DNA of 64,000 nucleotides, taken from Neurospora intermedia. Its lineage: Eukaryota > Ascomycota > Sordariomycetes > Sordariales > Sordariaceae. Both the position numbers and the translations under genes were made by a program. Positions 32,560 through 44,685 of this stretch are shown piece after piece (within the stretch, counting starts at the first letter, position 1; every line of letters starts with the position of its first letter). The notes below the pieces were generated by a model. It was not told the origin of the DNA and searched no databases. It was given only the letters and a program-made list of their open reading frames with translations. The stretch lies in the NCBI GenBank assembly GCA_037102815.1, contig BTPP01000004.1:434001-498000 (forward strand). Direction: 5' to 3'.

Positions 32560-33357
32560 AAATTGAACCAGCTAAGTCTGATACCGCTTGTTCATTCGCT
32601 AGAGTTCCCTTTACGATACCTCTATCCAGGAATGAAAGTGTGTAAAATTTAAGTTTTCAAGGTTTGATCAGGACGGTTGGATGTATAGTATGTGTATACC
32701 TAGAGGTACCCAAGGCATACTGTCAAAGAAGAGTCTCGATGATTCTATATAGTACTCTCTAGCCACCCAGATGGCCTAGCATAGAAATAATAATATACGA
32801 CTCGGAGTGTCCAACCACCTGGCTTTCTGGTCTGTTCCTGTTCTTCTTCTTTTTTATCATGTTTTGGGAGTTCAATGCTGTGAAACAAAAAGAAGCGAGC
32901 GTACAGAAACGAAGTCTCCCTATTCTCTGCCTGATATTGATCGTTACCCCTAATAAAGCAGTCAAGACAGTAAGATTTGTTAATGTTTAGGTCTGCTGGT
33001 ACACCACCTGTGTACTGGACTTTTCTTGTCCTTGGGTTCTTCAAACTTCATGATGATGCGCATGACTTTTTGAGATCTCCGATTCGAAAAAAGAAGATTT
33101 TGAAGGCCAAGCCATGACTCCGTAACGAAACATAGAGTACGGAATGATGATGACGGCAGGATTAACTGGCAGCGTGCCCCTATAGTTTTGCAGCATGTCG
33201 TTTACGTCGTATGTCAATGTGTAGTGTGTCCAAACACTTGTTGAGGACTGTTCTTAAGTTTCTAACTGGTCATTCAGCATCTCTCTTCACTTTTCACGTC
33301 GCCTGGGTGGAAGTACTTGCTTGCTATAAGCGCGCAACGAGGTCAATGTTTACGAGT

Positions 33358-34332
33358 CTAGCCAGTCAGGAGCGCCGGATTTCTCTGGAACTTTGCTTGT
33401 TCTTCACTTATTGGCGGACCACCTGGTGGAACAAACAACTTAACCGCCTGCTCAAGAGCCGCATGTGATGACATCGGAGGAATAGTAAGAACGCCATTCA
33501 GGTATAGGATGCGTATCTGATTAGATGCAAATAGCCAGTCGTCGATATCAGTGAACTTCAGCAGGCGCCGAAGGAAGGTAGGAAACGAAGAGTGATGATG
33601 TGTCGTGCATGGCCAAGCAACTATCGCGGGCGCAACGAACGAGTCAATTACATGTGGAAAGTCAGTGTGCAAGTTTGATGCGAAACAGAACAGGTCTACA
33701 GTCGAAACTGCAGTCGCATGCTGTTGCCAAGTGTTTATACTTGGGACGCCTGTTTATTCGAAACATGCGGAGGGCTTTTCCAAACTTTTCTTTTGTCAGT
33801 TTCTCAATCTTGATATTGTGGCAGGCTGTTGAGGCTTGTTGTTTGGTTGGAGAGTGGAAGCGCTTAAGCGACTGAACTAAGTTCTGTTTGTTTGTGACGA
33901 GGTGCATATGTTTGACCTCCATAGCGACCATGTTACGGCGGCAACCTTGTCCTATTTCAGGATTGTCGAGTCCCTGAAGCGGGGAGGATCTATAGTGGCC
34001 GAAGAAGCATTTATCGAAAGTATGTTATATTGCTCGATGTCTTCTGACAATACACATGATGCCATCGTACACTGACCTGGGGTCGTGGGGCATAGGGGAT
34101 GGGGCTTGGACGTTGAAGTCTCGAGATAAGCGACAGTTTGAGATCGATCGTCGAATGTTTTTTTTTTAAACACATGCAGATATTGATTTGGAAATGTTTC
34201 AGTAGCATCCGTTTCTCGGCTGGAGAGGGCGCAGGCAGTTTTCGCGGCAGATGGGCTTGGTGTTGTTGTCCAAGGGGAAGAGCCAAGTCTCAAAGTGGAT
34301 CTTAACGAGGGGCATCTTGCAGGGTTCTCCAC
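33358..34332 (-). pseudogene. Possible decayed gene
   Basis: On the minus strand, the segment from about 33,755 to 33,358 reads V-P-S-I-N-T-W-Q-Q-H-A-T-A-V..., then HTDFPHVIDSFVAPAIVAWP and further on ...LEQAVKLFVPPGGPPISEEQ, ending at a stop. It has a protein-like composition but no ATG. Upstream, the same frame carries several stops (33,760-33,950), and plausible peptide fragments appear in shifting frames up to 34,332. I recognise no family. It could be a degenerate gene, the last exon of a gene whose other exons I cannot find, or chance. Confidence 0.25.
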
Positions 34333-36737
34333 ATATCGAGTGGTGGGGCGGATGCCACATCAGGCATAGCGTGAGACGTGCCTGAGATGACCAAGCATTT
34401 TGGCGAGTTTTAAGGGCCTCCATCCCCGTCAACTCTGACCGGAAACCCATGGGGAACCTTGGACGATGTGGCAAGAACGCTCGACGATTCAACGTCCAAA
34501 CAGCAGGGACGTTGGCTGGAAGTCGCCATGTCCATGGGGCTCATAACGGACTCGCATTAAGATGATGTTTCGACAATGGAGAACATGACCAGAATCCGGA
34601 GGCGGAGCAGATCCGGAAGACGACGATTCCGTGGTCAAGGTCACTTCTACCTATTCCCCTCCTTCGCCCGAGTCGTACATACACATGAAGGCTTCGACTT
34701 GTCGAGGAAAAGAGAGAGAGACATGAATGATTGATGAGGCATACCGAAACACGAGGTAACTGGAAACCTAGCTTTGATATCGAGTCTGAAGGCAATAGTA
34801 AAGCAATGAAGCGGATTCATTAACAAAGACCGACAAAAAAACAATCCGGCAGATGTAAACTGAGGGATCCAATGTTTCAATATGTCCAGAAGGCCGCCAT
34901 AGTTACCTAATAAGAGGTAAACATGCGAAACACACAAACCTGGGGATGCTTGGCTTTTTGCCAAAGCTTTCTCTGGCAAGAGCCTCAACACGAAACTTTC
35001 AGGGGAAGGAGCCAATCACCAAAGAATAACAGGCACCAGGATCGTTTGATGACACACAGGGCAGGGACGACAAGCCACCCACCCCAAAAAGACGACAACG
35101 AATTGAGGGGGAGGGGGAATCCCGCTTGCCCGCTCCGTCGACAACACTCGGACGCTTCCTCTGTAACTCTGTTTCCTCGGACACTTCCAGACCACCGCAG
35201 GGCTCCAACCCCGATGCGACTCAGAAAACCGAAAACTTGGGTATCGAGGGAACCCAGCTGTCTCATCGTCTTCCCCAAACAGAGCGAGTGCGCATCTCCA
35301 TTGTTTCTCCAACGTTCCATTCCGTGTTCATGCCGGGCCAAACCCTGGCTCAACGGTTTCAACTCGCTCAGTCGTCACATCAACCTTTTTTTTTTTGACC
35401 AGAAGAAACGCCATGACCCAGCGTCGCTTGCCATCGCGGCCAAAAACATCCAACCGTTGATGATGAAAACATTGGGCCTCGAGGCCATTGGCCAAACCCG
35501 ACAGACTGGTCAGAGGAGCAAGCCAACAAACAGATGGCAACCGACCATCTGGTCTGCTGGATTGGGTGTGCCGCAGTCCGGCATTCTGGGCCCAAGCAAT
35601 CACATCTTTGTGGCTTCCGAGTCATGAAACTAAATAATAATACCAATTCTCAACAGATCCATCACCGGTGATGTCGGGAGGTGAGGACGGTCTACTACCA
35701 GCGGAGTGCCGTCCGAATCTGTGGAGCTCGCGGTGTCAGCAACGATCATGACGAGATGTCGTTTCCGACTAACTCCGCAACCGTTGCGCATGACATGGCC
35801 CAGACCCTCTGATCAACTACCCTGCATTGAGGCTACGCTCGACAGCAAGGGTTTGAACATGGTTCGTCGGTCAGATTAAGTTTTGCGCACGTCCGTTCCT
35901 GACCTTGATGGTCGGACAAGGGGTTCATCTGAAATGGAGAATGCCCGTGGTCTGTCGAGATGTACCATGAGACACACGATTACTGACTTTATCTTTCCTC
36001 TTTGGGATCTACAGATATTCCAACATATGATTCCTTTCCTTTGCCAGAATCAAGTTCATTCTACGTTTCCACAACCGCCCGCATTCTGATACACGACACT
36101 CCATTGTCGAGACACGGACGTGGTGGTACTTCTCCCCCAGTCTTGTCTGGATCTACCAGTCTCCTCTAGCGTTGTCGAGGGTATCCCCCAGACATCTGTA
36201 ACAAAGCTAAGAGTCTGTGGCTTGCCCCCACTGGTCTGCCCTACTGGATGTTCCTATGTCCGAGACTCATGCAACAAATAGTGGACATCATTATCATTTT
36301 CCCCCTTCCCCCTCCTCCTCTATGGGCGGGTGCCTAGACCGTTTCTTATTTTTTTTTTCTATACTTATGTTCCAAGGCCCCTTCCCGAACCACTTCCACT
36401 TGTTTATCACTACGCTGTCGTGTGTGTGTTTCCCTTTCTTCTCCCTTCGCTTCTTCTGTCAAGAGTAAACAGAGTCACTCCTTATTGTCGACCAACAATA
36501 TCAGCCATTTACTTTATCTGTCATTTATTGAAAAAGGGTGGCTGGCTTTCACTCCTTGGACCGTATAAGCTGGTTCATTATACCGACATTCACACACGAC
36601 ATTTCCACCTCAAATAATTGTACAATTCCACTGTTGTTGCACCCTAGGACCGATCTCGCTTGATCAGTGCCAGTTGGAAGAGAACAACCTTTGATTCTTT
36701 ACATACCACATTCATCAAGACACAACGGCAAGTTGGC

Positions 36738-37844
36738 ATGTCTCCCACTGTGGCTATGATGACGGCACCCGTCTCCTTTGCCCCTACTACGGATACCATG
36801 GACCGCCGTGGCTACGGTATTACCAAGACCAAGAAGACAACCTCTACTGGTGGTGGACGGGCATGGAGCGAGGAGGAGGTATGTTGAAGTCTCTTGCGAT
36901 CAAGTTAGTTTGATCAACATCTGACTGACATGTCACAGGAAGCATATCTCATCAGAACTCGAATGCAAAAGATGCCCTACAAGCACATTGCTGCCCACCT
37001 GAAGAAGACGGAGCTTGCCTGCCGCTTGCACTTCCATCAGCTCAGCCATGGTAGCAACCGTCGGAAGCGCACATCTTCACTGTCTTCTCACGGTTCCAAC
37101 CAGTCACCTGCCATGCGTGGTACCGATGCATCACCGGTTCGTGAGCTTGATGCTGCGCCCAGCCGCTCGGTGTCGCCTTCAGGGTCAACGTATTCCTACA
37201 GCTCCACCAGCCCGAACGCTGTTCAGCTTCCTAGCATCATGTCCACGGCTAGCTCAACCAACACATCACCTCGACTGCCAGCTATTCTACCTAAGCCAGC
37301 CGCCATGAGCCTGGGCTTGCCTGCCATGTCTCGTTCTGCTAGCAGGTCTACATCCCCCACATCATCACACGCCTACACGTCATCCCTACATCCTCACAGT
37401 GCCACCTCTGGGTACCGATCCACACCGACCAGTTCTCATGGATCGCTTCGTCTCGATTGTTCTGCCTTGCCACGGCTGCCTACTTCGGCAGCTACCCCAG
37501 CGACCTTTTCTTCCAGCCAGCCGGTCGATATGAGCCGACTCTCTGCAGTGTACAACGCACACCGGGCATCCTTCTGGGCCTCGGTAGCTGCTGACTATGG
37601 CAACGGAGTCAGTCCAACGGTGTTGGAGCAAGCATGGCGCAGAGGAAGCAACAGTGGTCAGACACCCGTCACTCCTGTTGGAAGTCCAGATGATCAGGTC
37701 TATACCCTCCCTCAAATCAAGCCTGACAAGACTAGGATCAGTGCCATTCTAGGCATTGATGCTAACCCCAGGAGTCCGCGGGAGCGGGAGATGGTGAGGA
37801 GGTTGGAGGAGGAGAGGTGTTCCCTTGGCATGGTTGGCGCATGA
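36738..37844 (+). CDS. Myb/SANT-like DNA-binding protein, 348 aa
   Basis: Two exons: 36738-36878 and 36939-37844 with a 60-nt intron (GTATGT...CACAG). The ATG at 36738 gives MSPTVAMMTAPVSF; an earlier in-frame codon is not ATG. Splicing joins W-S-E-E-E to E-A-Y-L, giving a single helix-turn-helix repeat at about 41-88: RAWSEEEEAYLIRTRM, then MPYKHIAAHLKKTELACRLH and FHQLSHG, followed by the basic patch N-R-R-K-R. Trp43 is the conserved first Myb tryptophan; later ones are replaced by Tyr/Cys-Arg, as in divergent fungal Myb/SANT proteins. The middle is Ser/Thr/Pro-rich, and a compact C-terminus (DKTRISAILGIDANPRSPRE, then REMVRRLEEER) looks conserved. Probably a nuclear transcriptional regulator. 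The long upstream gap suggests an extended leader. Confidence 0.88.
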
Positions 37845-40800
37845 TATCTTTATTGGGCTCCTGACCCAGACAGGGTACCCAAGTTTTCTTTTCTGTCATG
37901 TATGATTTGATGTTCTCTTGGTCTGGGATCAGTGGCTGTGATCAGGATATAGGTGGACCTTTGTTCTTTTCTTTACTGTCGTTTCTCTTGGATTCTTTGG
38001 GAGTTTTGGGTTATCGTACCAAAGGGAACGGTAAAGGAACGGGTATGAAAGCATGACACTTGTACGAAAAGGAAACTTGCTGTGACTGCTCAACCCAGCT
38101 TTCACACACAGTTTTACGATGGAACATGTATCGGGCAGGTTATTGACGGAATACGGGCTGGCGTATATCGGTAAGGGAACGGCGGAAAACTGAAAGGACA
38201 TACATACTGTGTAGTAGTCAACTGAAGGCAAAAAAGCGATTTCACCAACACTCGAGTGATCCATTCGTTTTTCCACCACTCCAAATCTTGATGGCTATGT
38301 TTAACCACGGGTAAACCATCCGAAAACAGACATCCTTCGCTAAAAGCGACTCGAACTGCAGTTGTTGGCCCGAGATACGCAACCTGCATCACGCCATGTC
38401 CTGCGATGCACTGCGATGCATGTACTGTGAGGCAAATGGAAGAGACGGACAGGCTACATAGATGTATTGCGTTATCAGGCGTCAGATAACCGTCGATAGC
38501 CGATCACTGCCGATGTCTAGCACTTGGATGAAGACGGAGAGGTCACGGTCAAGTCCATCGATCGTAACTGGCATCGAAATATCTCGGCTATTCGAGAAGG
38601 GCATTCCGGTTGTTGTGTAGCGATAGACGGCGTGTACCTATAGGTGGTTGAGCGCGGTAACGAGAACCGGACTAAGCATTTAGGAATTTCTGTTAGTGGG
38701 CAGGGGTTTGGCGGCAGGTTATCTTATCGCGTATCGGTTGTAGCGTCGAGTGCACGGGCACACACTGGCGTTCCGACCTCGGCGTCCCATTCCCGTCAAC
38801 CTGCACTCAAACGGTCCGTCCGCCAAGCCCAACTACAACATCAACTACTAAGTACTACAGTACTTACAGAACCCGTTGTTCACACCTGCTCTTTCCTCTG
38901 CAGTGTGAAAAGTGATGCGTGCTGGGGGAAAGAACGTAAGCCGGATGAAGAATATTTTCTGCCAGCGACAGATTTTTCGATTTTGACCCTTCTTCATTTC
39001 AGGTCTGAATTCCGACGAACGCGGGGTACAACCAAGTGCCTCGACTCGTCTTCTTCCTCCGACTTCTTCTACATTCGGGTCCCCTTCATCTCGATCTTTT
39101 ACATGGAAGCCCATACTTTCCACCCGTAATCGAGCAATGTTTTCGGCCTGTTTATCTTTCTCTCTTTATGATCTCGAAACATGAATGTGGCCCGTCGGCG
39201 TCACCATCTCGCCCGGCAATAAACCTCGCGATGCATGCCGTCTCGACCGGTTCGAAAAGAAGCAAAGAGATCCTTGCGACGTTGCGATGTTGCAAATCAT
39301 GCAGAACCAGCTGTTGCCAAGTTCAGGTTTGGGTAACACAGTCCCTTTGCCGGATTGCGGGACAATGTCCTGTGCGACAATGCCTCGACTTCGGCACCCT
39401 TTGATGTCCCGGCCAAAGGAACGTCCTGCCGTCAAGAACATCACATGCAATTAATTCTACGTCCTCACTTCAAACACAGGAAAGTCCATCGCCCAATGAG
39501 CAGGAAATCCGGAATATCATTTCATCTGAACCCATCAGTCCTCAAAGGCTTCCCAGCGAGAAACACGACATGCGAATAGCGCCATGACCCGCTGACAATC
39601 ACATGGGCTGATGTCGTCTTCGAAACTCCTGATAACAACCACCACCACTCGAGGCAGGTCAGGGTACAGCACCACAGACAATATGCAACGCATCGTTAGA
39701 TCCCACCAGTTCCGCACAAACATGTCTCCGGGTCCTACTCGACTTCGACGAGTCAACGATATGGCGTCTCACACATGTCACCACACAAAGGACGGACGGA
39801 CGGACGGGGTGGTGTGGACGGGAGCAGCCAACAAGTAGTTCTCATGCATATAACTAACTGCACACTGCACGCGGCGTAACCCAACGGTCGGACGCCGGAC
39901 GGGTACACCCGCATGATAAGCGGCATACACTACACCATAGTTGCATCGGCCACCAACTTTTCCCACGATTGCGACATTGCTGATGCAGTTCCAGATCGCC
40001 TCTATTTTGCCCTGCCATGCTAGCATGCGCTGCCATGTGGCCCCAAATGACTGCTTCGTCGTCGCTTCAAGACCGCAAGTTTATCTCGACATTTGGACGA
40101 CGAACTTGTCAAAGAACAAGGACGACGAACCGGATCGACATCAATATCCCCGGCTGGCCATCCCTTGCTTGGAATCAGCATGCCTATCCCACCCAGTCCG
40201 AGGCCGAGGCAACGCCAAGTTTCGGTCTAATCCGGACGCTCTTGGACAATGAATGAACCACGGCCAACGACAGCGGTATCTCGCTGGATAGAATCCCGTT
40301 CCATCTGGTCGATCGCTGTTCCCGTGCCTCGCCCAGAAGACTTCTATCGGTTTTCTTCTAAACATGTGAATGCCGGCCCAGAATTCAAAACTGCAATCAG
40401 TCCTCCTGGCAAGTCTACCGTCCCATGTAGTCAAAGGTCCGGATGGTTGGTGTCCTTCACTCATCTGTTGGTCCTATATGATGGTTCCCGAGTGGCCTAA
40501 CTGCCGTTCGTCGATAACGCATCTCCACACGGTTTGTTAGTCCCTTCATCCAAGGGTTTGTTCATCCAGTTCATGCTTCCATTTCCCTTTTTATGTTGCC
40601 GGAGCCAAGTACTTGAGGCTTGAACTCACGCCAAGGTCGGCCCGTTGGCCACTAGGAATATGTACAATGGACCAGTGAATCGGTTCTCCTGGTAGCGATG
40701 GTTAACAATATCCGGATCTCTTGACCCCCAAGGTATCTTGCAGCAGCACTAGCACTTCCCTCTTTTTCGGGGTTCAGGAGTGGGCCGTTTGGGTGCCCTC

Positions 40801-41033
40801 TATCGGACCGTGATCGGCGGCCGGCCTTCAACTCTGTGGTCTTCTCGAATCCTGCCCTGTCCCAGACTGCATGGCAAAGCATGGTCTGTCGAAGATGGAA
40901 CCGCTAGTACGCCCGCCTAACGGTGGAGACTGGAGAGTCCTCCACAGGAGCCGTTTGAACCAATTATAATTCCGAGAATTGGCCTGACAGCCCAAGTTTC
41001 CTAAGTCGCCTAGTGTACATAGTGTACATAGTG
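37845..41033. other. Gene-poor region
   Basis: 3' flank of the Myb-like gene followed by 3 kb without a supportable gene; frames up to 161 codons (38644-39129 plus) begin at non-ATG codons or are low-complexity. A (GTGTACATA)3 run at 41011-41037 touches the MITE. Confidence 0.5.
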
Positions 41034-41035
41034 TA

Positions 41036-41276
41036 CAGTCCAGTATGTACTTGTTTGTTTGTTAGCTCGAGACCTCGTATCAACTTTCCTGTGTGTTTTC
41101 ATAGCTAACTGATACGTGCTATCACATCAGACACGCTATTTCTGCCATATCAAATCATGTCAATGGTTTTTGTGATTTGTGCTCAACCCTTTTGATTTGG
41201 CCTCACGAGGTTTGGGGCTATCTGGGATAGATTTCGTCTAGTGTACCAAGCTGACAAACAAAGCAGTATCGGACTG
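41036..41276. mobile_element. MITE, Tc1/mariner-type, copy 1
   Basis: 241 bp bounded by TA dinucleotides (41034-41035, 41277-41278) and by imperfect terminal inverted repeats of about 28 bp. The left end CAGTCCAGTATGTACTTGTT matches the complement of the right end, CAGTCCGATACTGCTTTGTT, and both ends continue into TTGTTAGCT/TTTGTCAGCT. CAGT...ACTG termini with TA duplication are typical of Tc1/mariner elements. The interior is non-coding and matches copy 2 at 56893-57171, for example TAGCTCGAGACCTCGT near the left and ATTTCGTCTAGT near the right. Confidence 0.82.
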
Positions 41277-41278
41277 TA

Positions 41279-42153
41279 GTATAGAGCTTGGTCCCCAGCA
41301 CCCGCAGTTTTACCGTTGCGTGGTACCTCCCAACCACATCAACCCAACTGAAAAGTAACCAAATGGAAATGGAGCACCCAGCATGCAAGTTGTTCAACCG
41401 GCTTGCTGTTTGGGAGTTCGGACCATCGAACAACGAGCAAATTGACTCCATGTCACGCCTCGCTAGTGCTCGGTGACATGTGCCGCAAAGTGAAAGTGTT
41501 TAGTGTCTGTGTGCATGTTATGTGTCATAGCAGAACAGCGCGTTGTTCCGAGTCCCCTCGTCCCGTCCTAACTATAGGTAATCCGGCTCGACCTAATGCC
41601 TGCCTAGTATTGCTCTTCGTTCATAAATAAACCTTCAAAGCCCGGCTGGTTGGCGTCATACGAAGTCCATTTATCAGCCCCCCTCTTCGGTTTGCAGAAA
41701 AGTTTCGATGAAACGCTGGACCAGCACTTCATCCTGATTTCCACCACGGCTGGAATTCGATTCCCGTTTGTTGCCTTTCACCACCCAATCCATTCATTCA
41801 CTGGGAGTACTGCCATTCAGACGAATTTTGAATACGTAACCGTCGCCGCCTGGCCAGCTGGATTTTTTTTTGGACCAGGGAAGTTTTGATATAAAAGGAC
41901 TTCCTCCATTGCCACTTTTCCCCCTCGAAGCTTGCTTTTTCTCGAAACAAAGCAACCCCACCGAGCAGATCTACTACACTAATTCTTGGTCTGCCTCGAC
42001 ACTTTTTTTGTCCGACTTTGCAACAGCTTGTGCTTCCTCTTTTCAGCAGCCGAGGCACAAGCTCAGGTACCCTTCGTCGACGACAACCGACCAAACTCAT
42101 CTCACAACGCGCCTCAAGTATCCACCAACTCCGGCCTCAAATATATATCAACA
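41279..42153. other. Promoter and leader of the dihydroxy-acid dehydratase gene
   Basis: Contains a TATA box at 41890-41898 and a pyrimidine-rich initiator/leader zone (41,900-42,150) ending in AACAATGG at the start codon. I did not find a canonical TGACTCA site for the amino-acid cross-pathway regulator. Confidence 0.5.
41890..41898 (+). promoter_or_regulatory. TATA box of the dihydroxy-acid dehydratase gene
   Basis: TATAAAAGG, 264 bp upstream of the ATG at 42154, followed by CT-rich sequence as in fungal core promoters. Confidence 0.55.
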
Positions 42154-44685
42154 ATGGCTTCCAACCAAGATGGTAAGGCTGTCGCTCCCGACGCTGCCGT
42201 TCCCGCCGGCCAGTCCACCACCACCACGACCACCAACGACAACAGCGAGCGCAACTTGCCCAAGGAGGGCGAATACATCCAATGGCGTACTCTCCCAGCT
42301 GGCAACCCCGACCAGTTGAACCGTTGGTCGCACTTTTTGACTCGTGAGCATGAGTTTCCTGGAGCTCAGGTAAGCAACGAAGCTATTGCCATTGCCATCA
42401 TTCGCTCTTGATGCTACCTACCTACCTACCTACCTACCTACCCTCACGTCACGTCACGTCATGACATGACAAATTCCGCTGCTCTCACTTATTCATTCAC
42501 TGCCGTGCTTAAGCGGATCCCACACACACTACACACATACCCAACACCTCGGGTTCAAAAATTGGGGTTTCGTTCGGCAAAAGGATCCCGAGCCCGTCCG
42601 TCACTCGCTTCGTCATTCATATGCCTTATCTGGATGCGGAGATGTCGTTCATGAGGGGTAGCTTCTGGGCTGCTGTGGGGTACCATAGTAGCTTTTGCGT
42701 GGTACCTACCTCTAGACAACAAAGTGGAAAGGGACATGGACCCCCCCTGACGACGATCCTGAATTACATACAACGGCTTGTACCAAAGCAACATGAAAAG
42801 CTCGGAATAACTAACATGGCGATTACCCAACCATGTAGGCCATGCTCTACGGCGCCGGTGTCCCGAATAAGGACATGATGAAGAAGGCGCCGCATGTCGG
42901 CATTGCGACGGTCTGGTGGGAGGGCAACCCCTGCAAGTGAGTTTGTACCTACCCGAAGGGATGAAGGAGATGATATGTGGTGAGGGTTGAAGACTAACAT
43001 GAAAATAGCACCCATTTGCTGGATCTTGGCCAAAAGGTCAAGAAGGCCGTTGAGCGCGAGAAGATGCTCGCATGGCAGTTCAACACCATTGGTGTCTCGG
43101 ATGGTATCACCATGGGCGGAGAGGGTGAGTTCTGGTCACCTCCATGTCTCGATGATGGGTGATATAAGATCAATGCTAAACAACACAACCAGGCATGCGC
43201 TACTCGCTTCAGTCGCGCGAGATCATCGCCGACTCCATTGAGACCGTGACCTGCGCTCAGCATCACGACGCCAACATTTCCATTCCCGGCTGCGACAAGA
43301 ACATGCCCGGCGTCATCATGGCCGCGGCCCGCCACAACCGCCCCTTCGTCATGATCTACGGCGGCACCATGCGCGGCGGCCACTCGGAGCTCCTCGACCG
43401 CCCCATCAACATCGTCACCTGCTACGAGGCTTCCGGCGCTTACACGTATGGCCGTCTCAAGCCCGCTTGCCCCAACAGCACCGCCACTCCTTCGGACATC
43501 ATGGACGACATCGAGCAGCACGCCTGCCCCGGCGCCGGCGCCTGCGGCGGCATGTACACGGCCAACACCATGGCGACCGCCATCGAAGCCATGGGCCTCA
43601 CCGCGCCGGGGTCCTCCTCTTTTCCTGCTTCTTCGCCCGAAAAGTTCCGCGAGTGCGAAAAAGCCGCCGAGTACATCAAGATCTGCATGGAGAAGGACAT
43701 TCGCCCCCGCGACCTCTTGACCAAGGCCTCGTTCGAGAACGCCCTCGTACTCACCATGATCCTCGGCGGTTCTACCAATGGCGTTCTGCACTACCTCGCC
43801 ATGGCCAACTCGGCCGACGTCGACTTGACCCTGGACGACATCAACCGCGTCTCGGCCAAGACGCCCTTTTTGGCTGACATGGCCCCCTCCGGCAGGTACT
43901 ACATGGAAGATCTGTACAAAGTCGGCGGCACCCCCGCGGTCCTCAAGATGCTCATCGCCGCTGGATATATCGATGGCACCATCCCCACCATCACCGGCAA
44001 GACCCTCGCTGAAAACGTCAGCAACTGGCCTAGTCTCGACCCCGATCAAAAAATCATCCGCCCCCTTGACAACCCCATCAAGTCCCAAGGCCATATCCGC
44101 GTCTTGTACGGAAACTTTTCTCCCGGCGGCGCCGTCGCCAAGATTACCGGAAAGGAAGGTCTCTCCTTCACCGGCAAAGCCCGTTGTTTCAACAAGGAAT
44201 TCGAGCTCGACGCCGCCTTGAAGAACTCGGAAATTACCATTGAGCAAGGAAACCAGGTCCTCATTGTGCGGTACGAAGGACCAAAGGGCGGGCCAGGTAT
44301 GCCTGAGCAACTCAAGGCTTCAGCAGCGATTATGGGCGCGGGCCTGACGAATGTCGCGCTGGTGACGGATGGTCGGTACTCTGGTGCGTCGCATGGGTTT
44401 ATTGTGGGCCATGTGGTCCCCGAGGCGGCGACGGGGGGGCCGATTGCGCTGGTGAAGGACGGGGATTTGATTACCATTGATGCGGTTAGGAACCGGATTG
44501 ATGTCGTCAAGACTGTGGAAGGCGTCGAGGGTGAGGAAGAAATTGCCAAGGTGTTGGAGGAGAGGAAGAAGGAGTGGAAGGCGCCGGTGATGAAGCCGAC
44601 GAGGGGGGCGTTGGCCAAGTATGCGAGGTTGGTGGGGGATGCGTCGCATGGGGCTGTTACTGATTTGGGTGGGGATGCCTATTAG
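42154..44685 (+). CDS. Dihydroxy-acid dehydratase (IlvD/Edd family), 640 aa
   Basis: Four exons: 42154-42369, 42839-42936, 43009-43124, 43193-44685; every junction is GT/AG and in frame. The first intron (469 nt) is unusually long and carries (CTAC)n and (CACGT)n-like repeats. The enzyme converts 2,3-dihydroxy-isovalerate or -methylvalerate to the 2-keto acids, the third shared step of valine/isoleucine synthesis, using an Fe-S cluster. Cluster cysteines are visible: Cys104 in EGNPCN, Cys177 in PGCDKNMPG and Cys261 in [16 protein letters not shown]. The active-site serine lies in [10 protein letters not shown]. The N-terminus ([20 protein letters not shown], then poly-Thr and acidic residues) lacks the Arg-rich amphipathic helix of a mitochondrial presequence. 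It may therefore be a cytosolic paralogue rather than the main ILV3 enzyme; compare the several ilv3 copies of Aspergillus. Confidence 0.96.
42417..42442. repeat. (CTAC)n tract in intron 1 of the dehydratase gene
   Basis: Six CTAC units just downstream of the donor, followed by three CACGT units. Similar CTAC/GTAG tracts occur at 50,490-50,517 and 45,591-45,600. A local simple-sequence habit of this genome. Confidence 0.85.

Larger units (their letters stand above)
31363..36737. other. Gene-poor region between mannosyltransferase and Myb-like gene
   Basis: The first 400 bp are 3' UTR-like with a (GGAT)n run near 31,585-31,607. The rest has no supported intact gene. It holds an 18-bp tandem duplicate (32524-32559), a candidate decayed gene (33358-34332, minus) and, from about 35,000, CT-rich DNA that probably belongs to a long promoter/leader of the Myb-like gene. 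The 234-codon plus-strand frame at 34,923-35,627 has no protein-like character. Confidence 0.45.

Noticed and set aside
34923-35627. 234-codon plus-strand frame
   Set aside because: Irregular composition, no motif, overlaps three contradictory minus-strand frames; lies in probable upstream regulatory DNA of the Myb-like gene.
42994-44310. 438-codon minus-strand frame
   Set aside because: Antisense of the dihydroxy-acid dehydratase exons; its Gly/Val/Asp-rich composition reflects the high GC at third codon positions on the sense strand.
42154-44685. Secondary-metabolite cluster with the dehydratase as self-resistance gene
   Set aside because: No terpene cyclase, polyketide synthase, P450 or transporter is visible in the 44 kb gene island.
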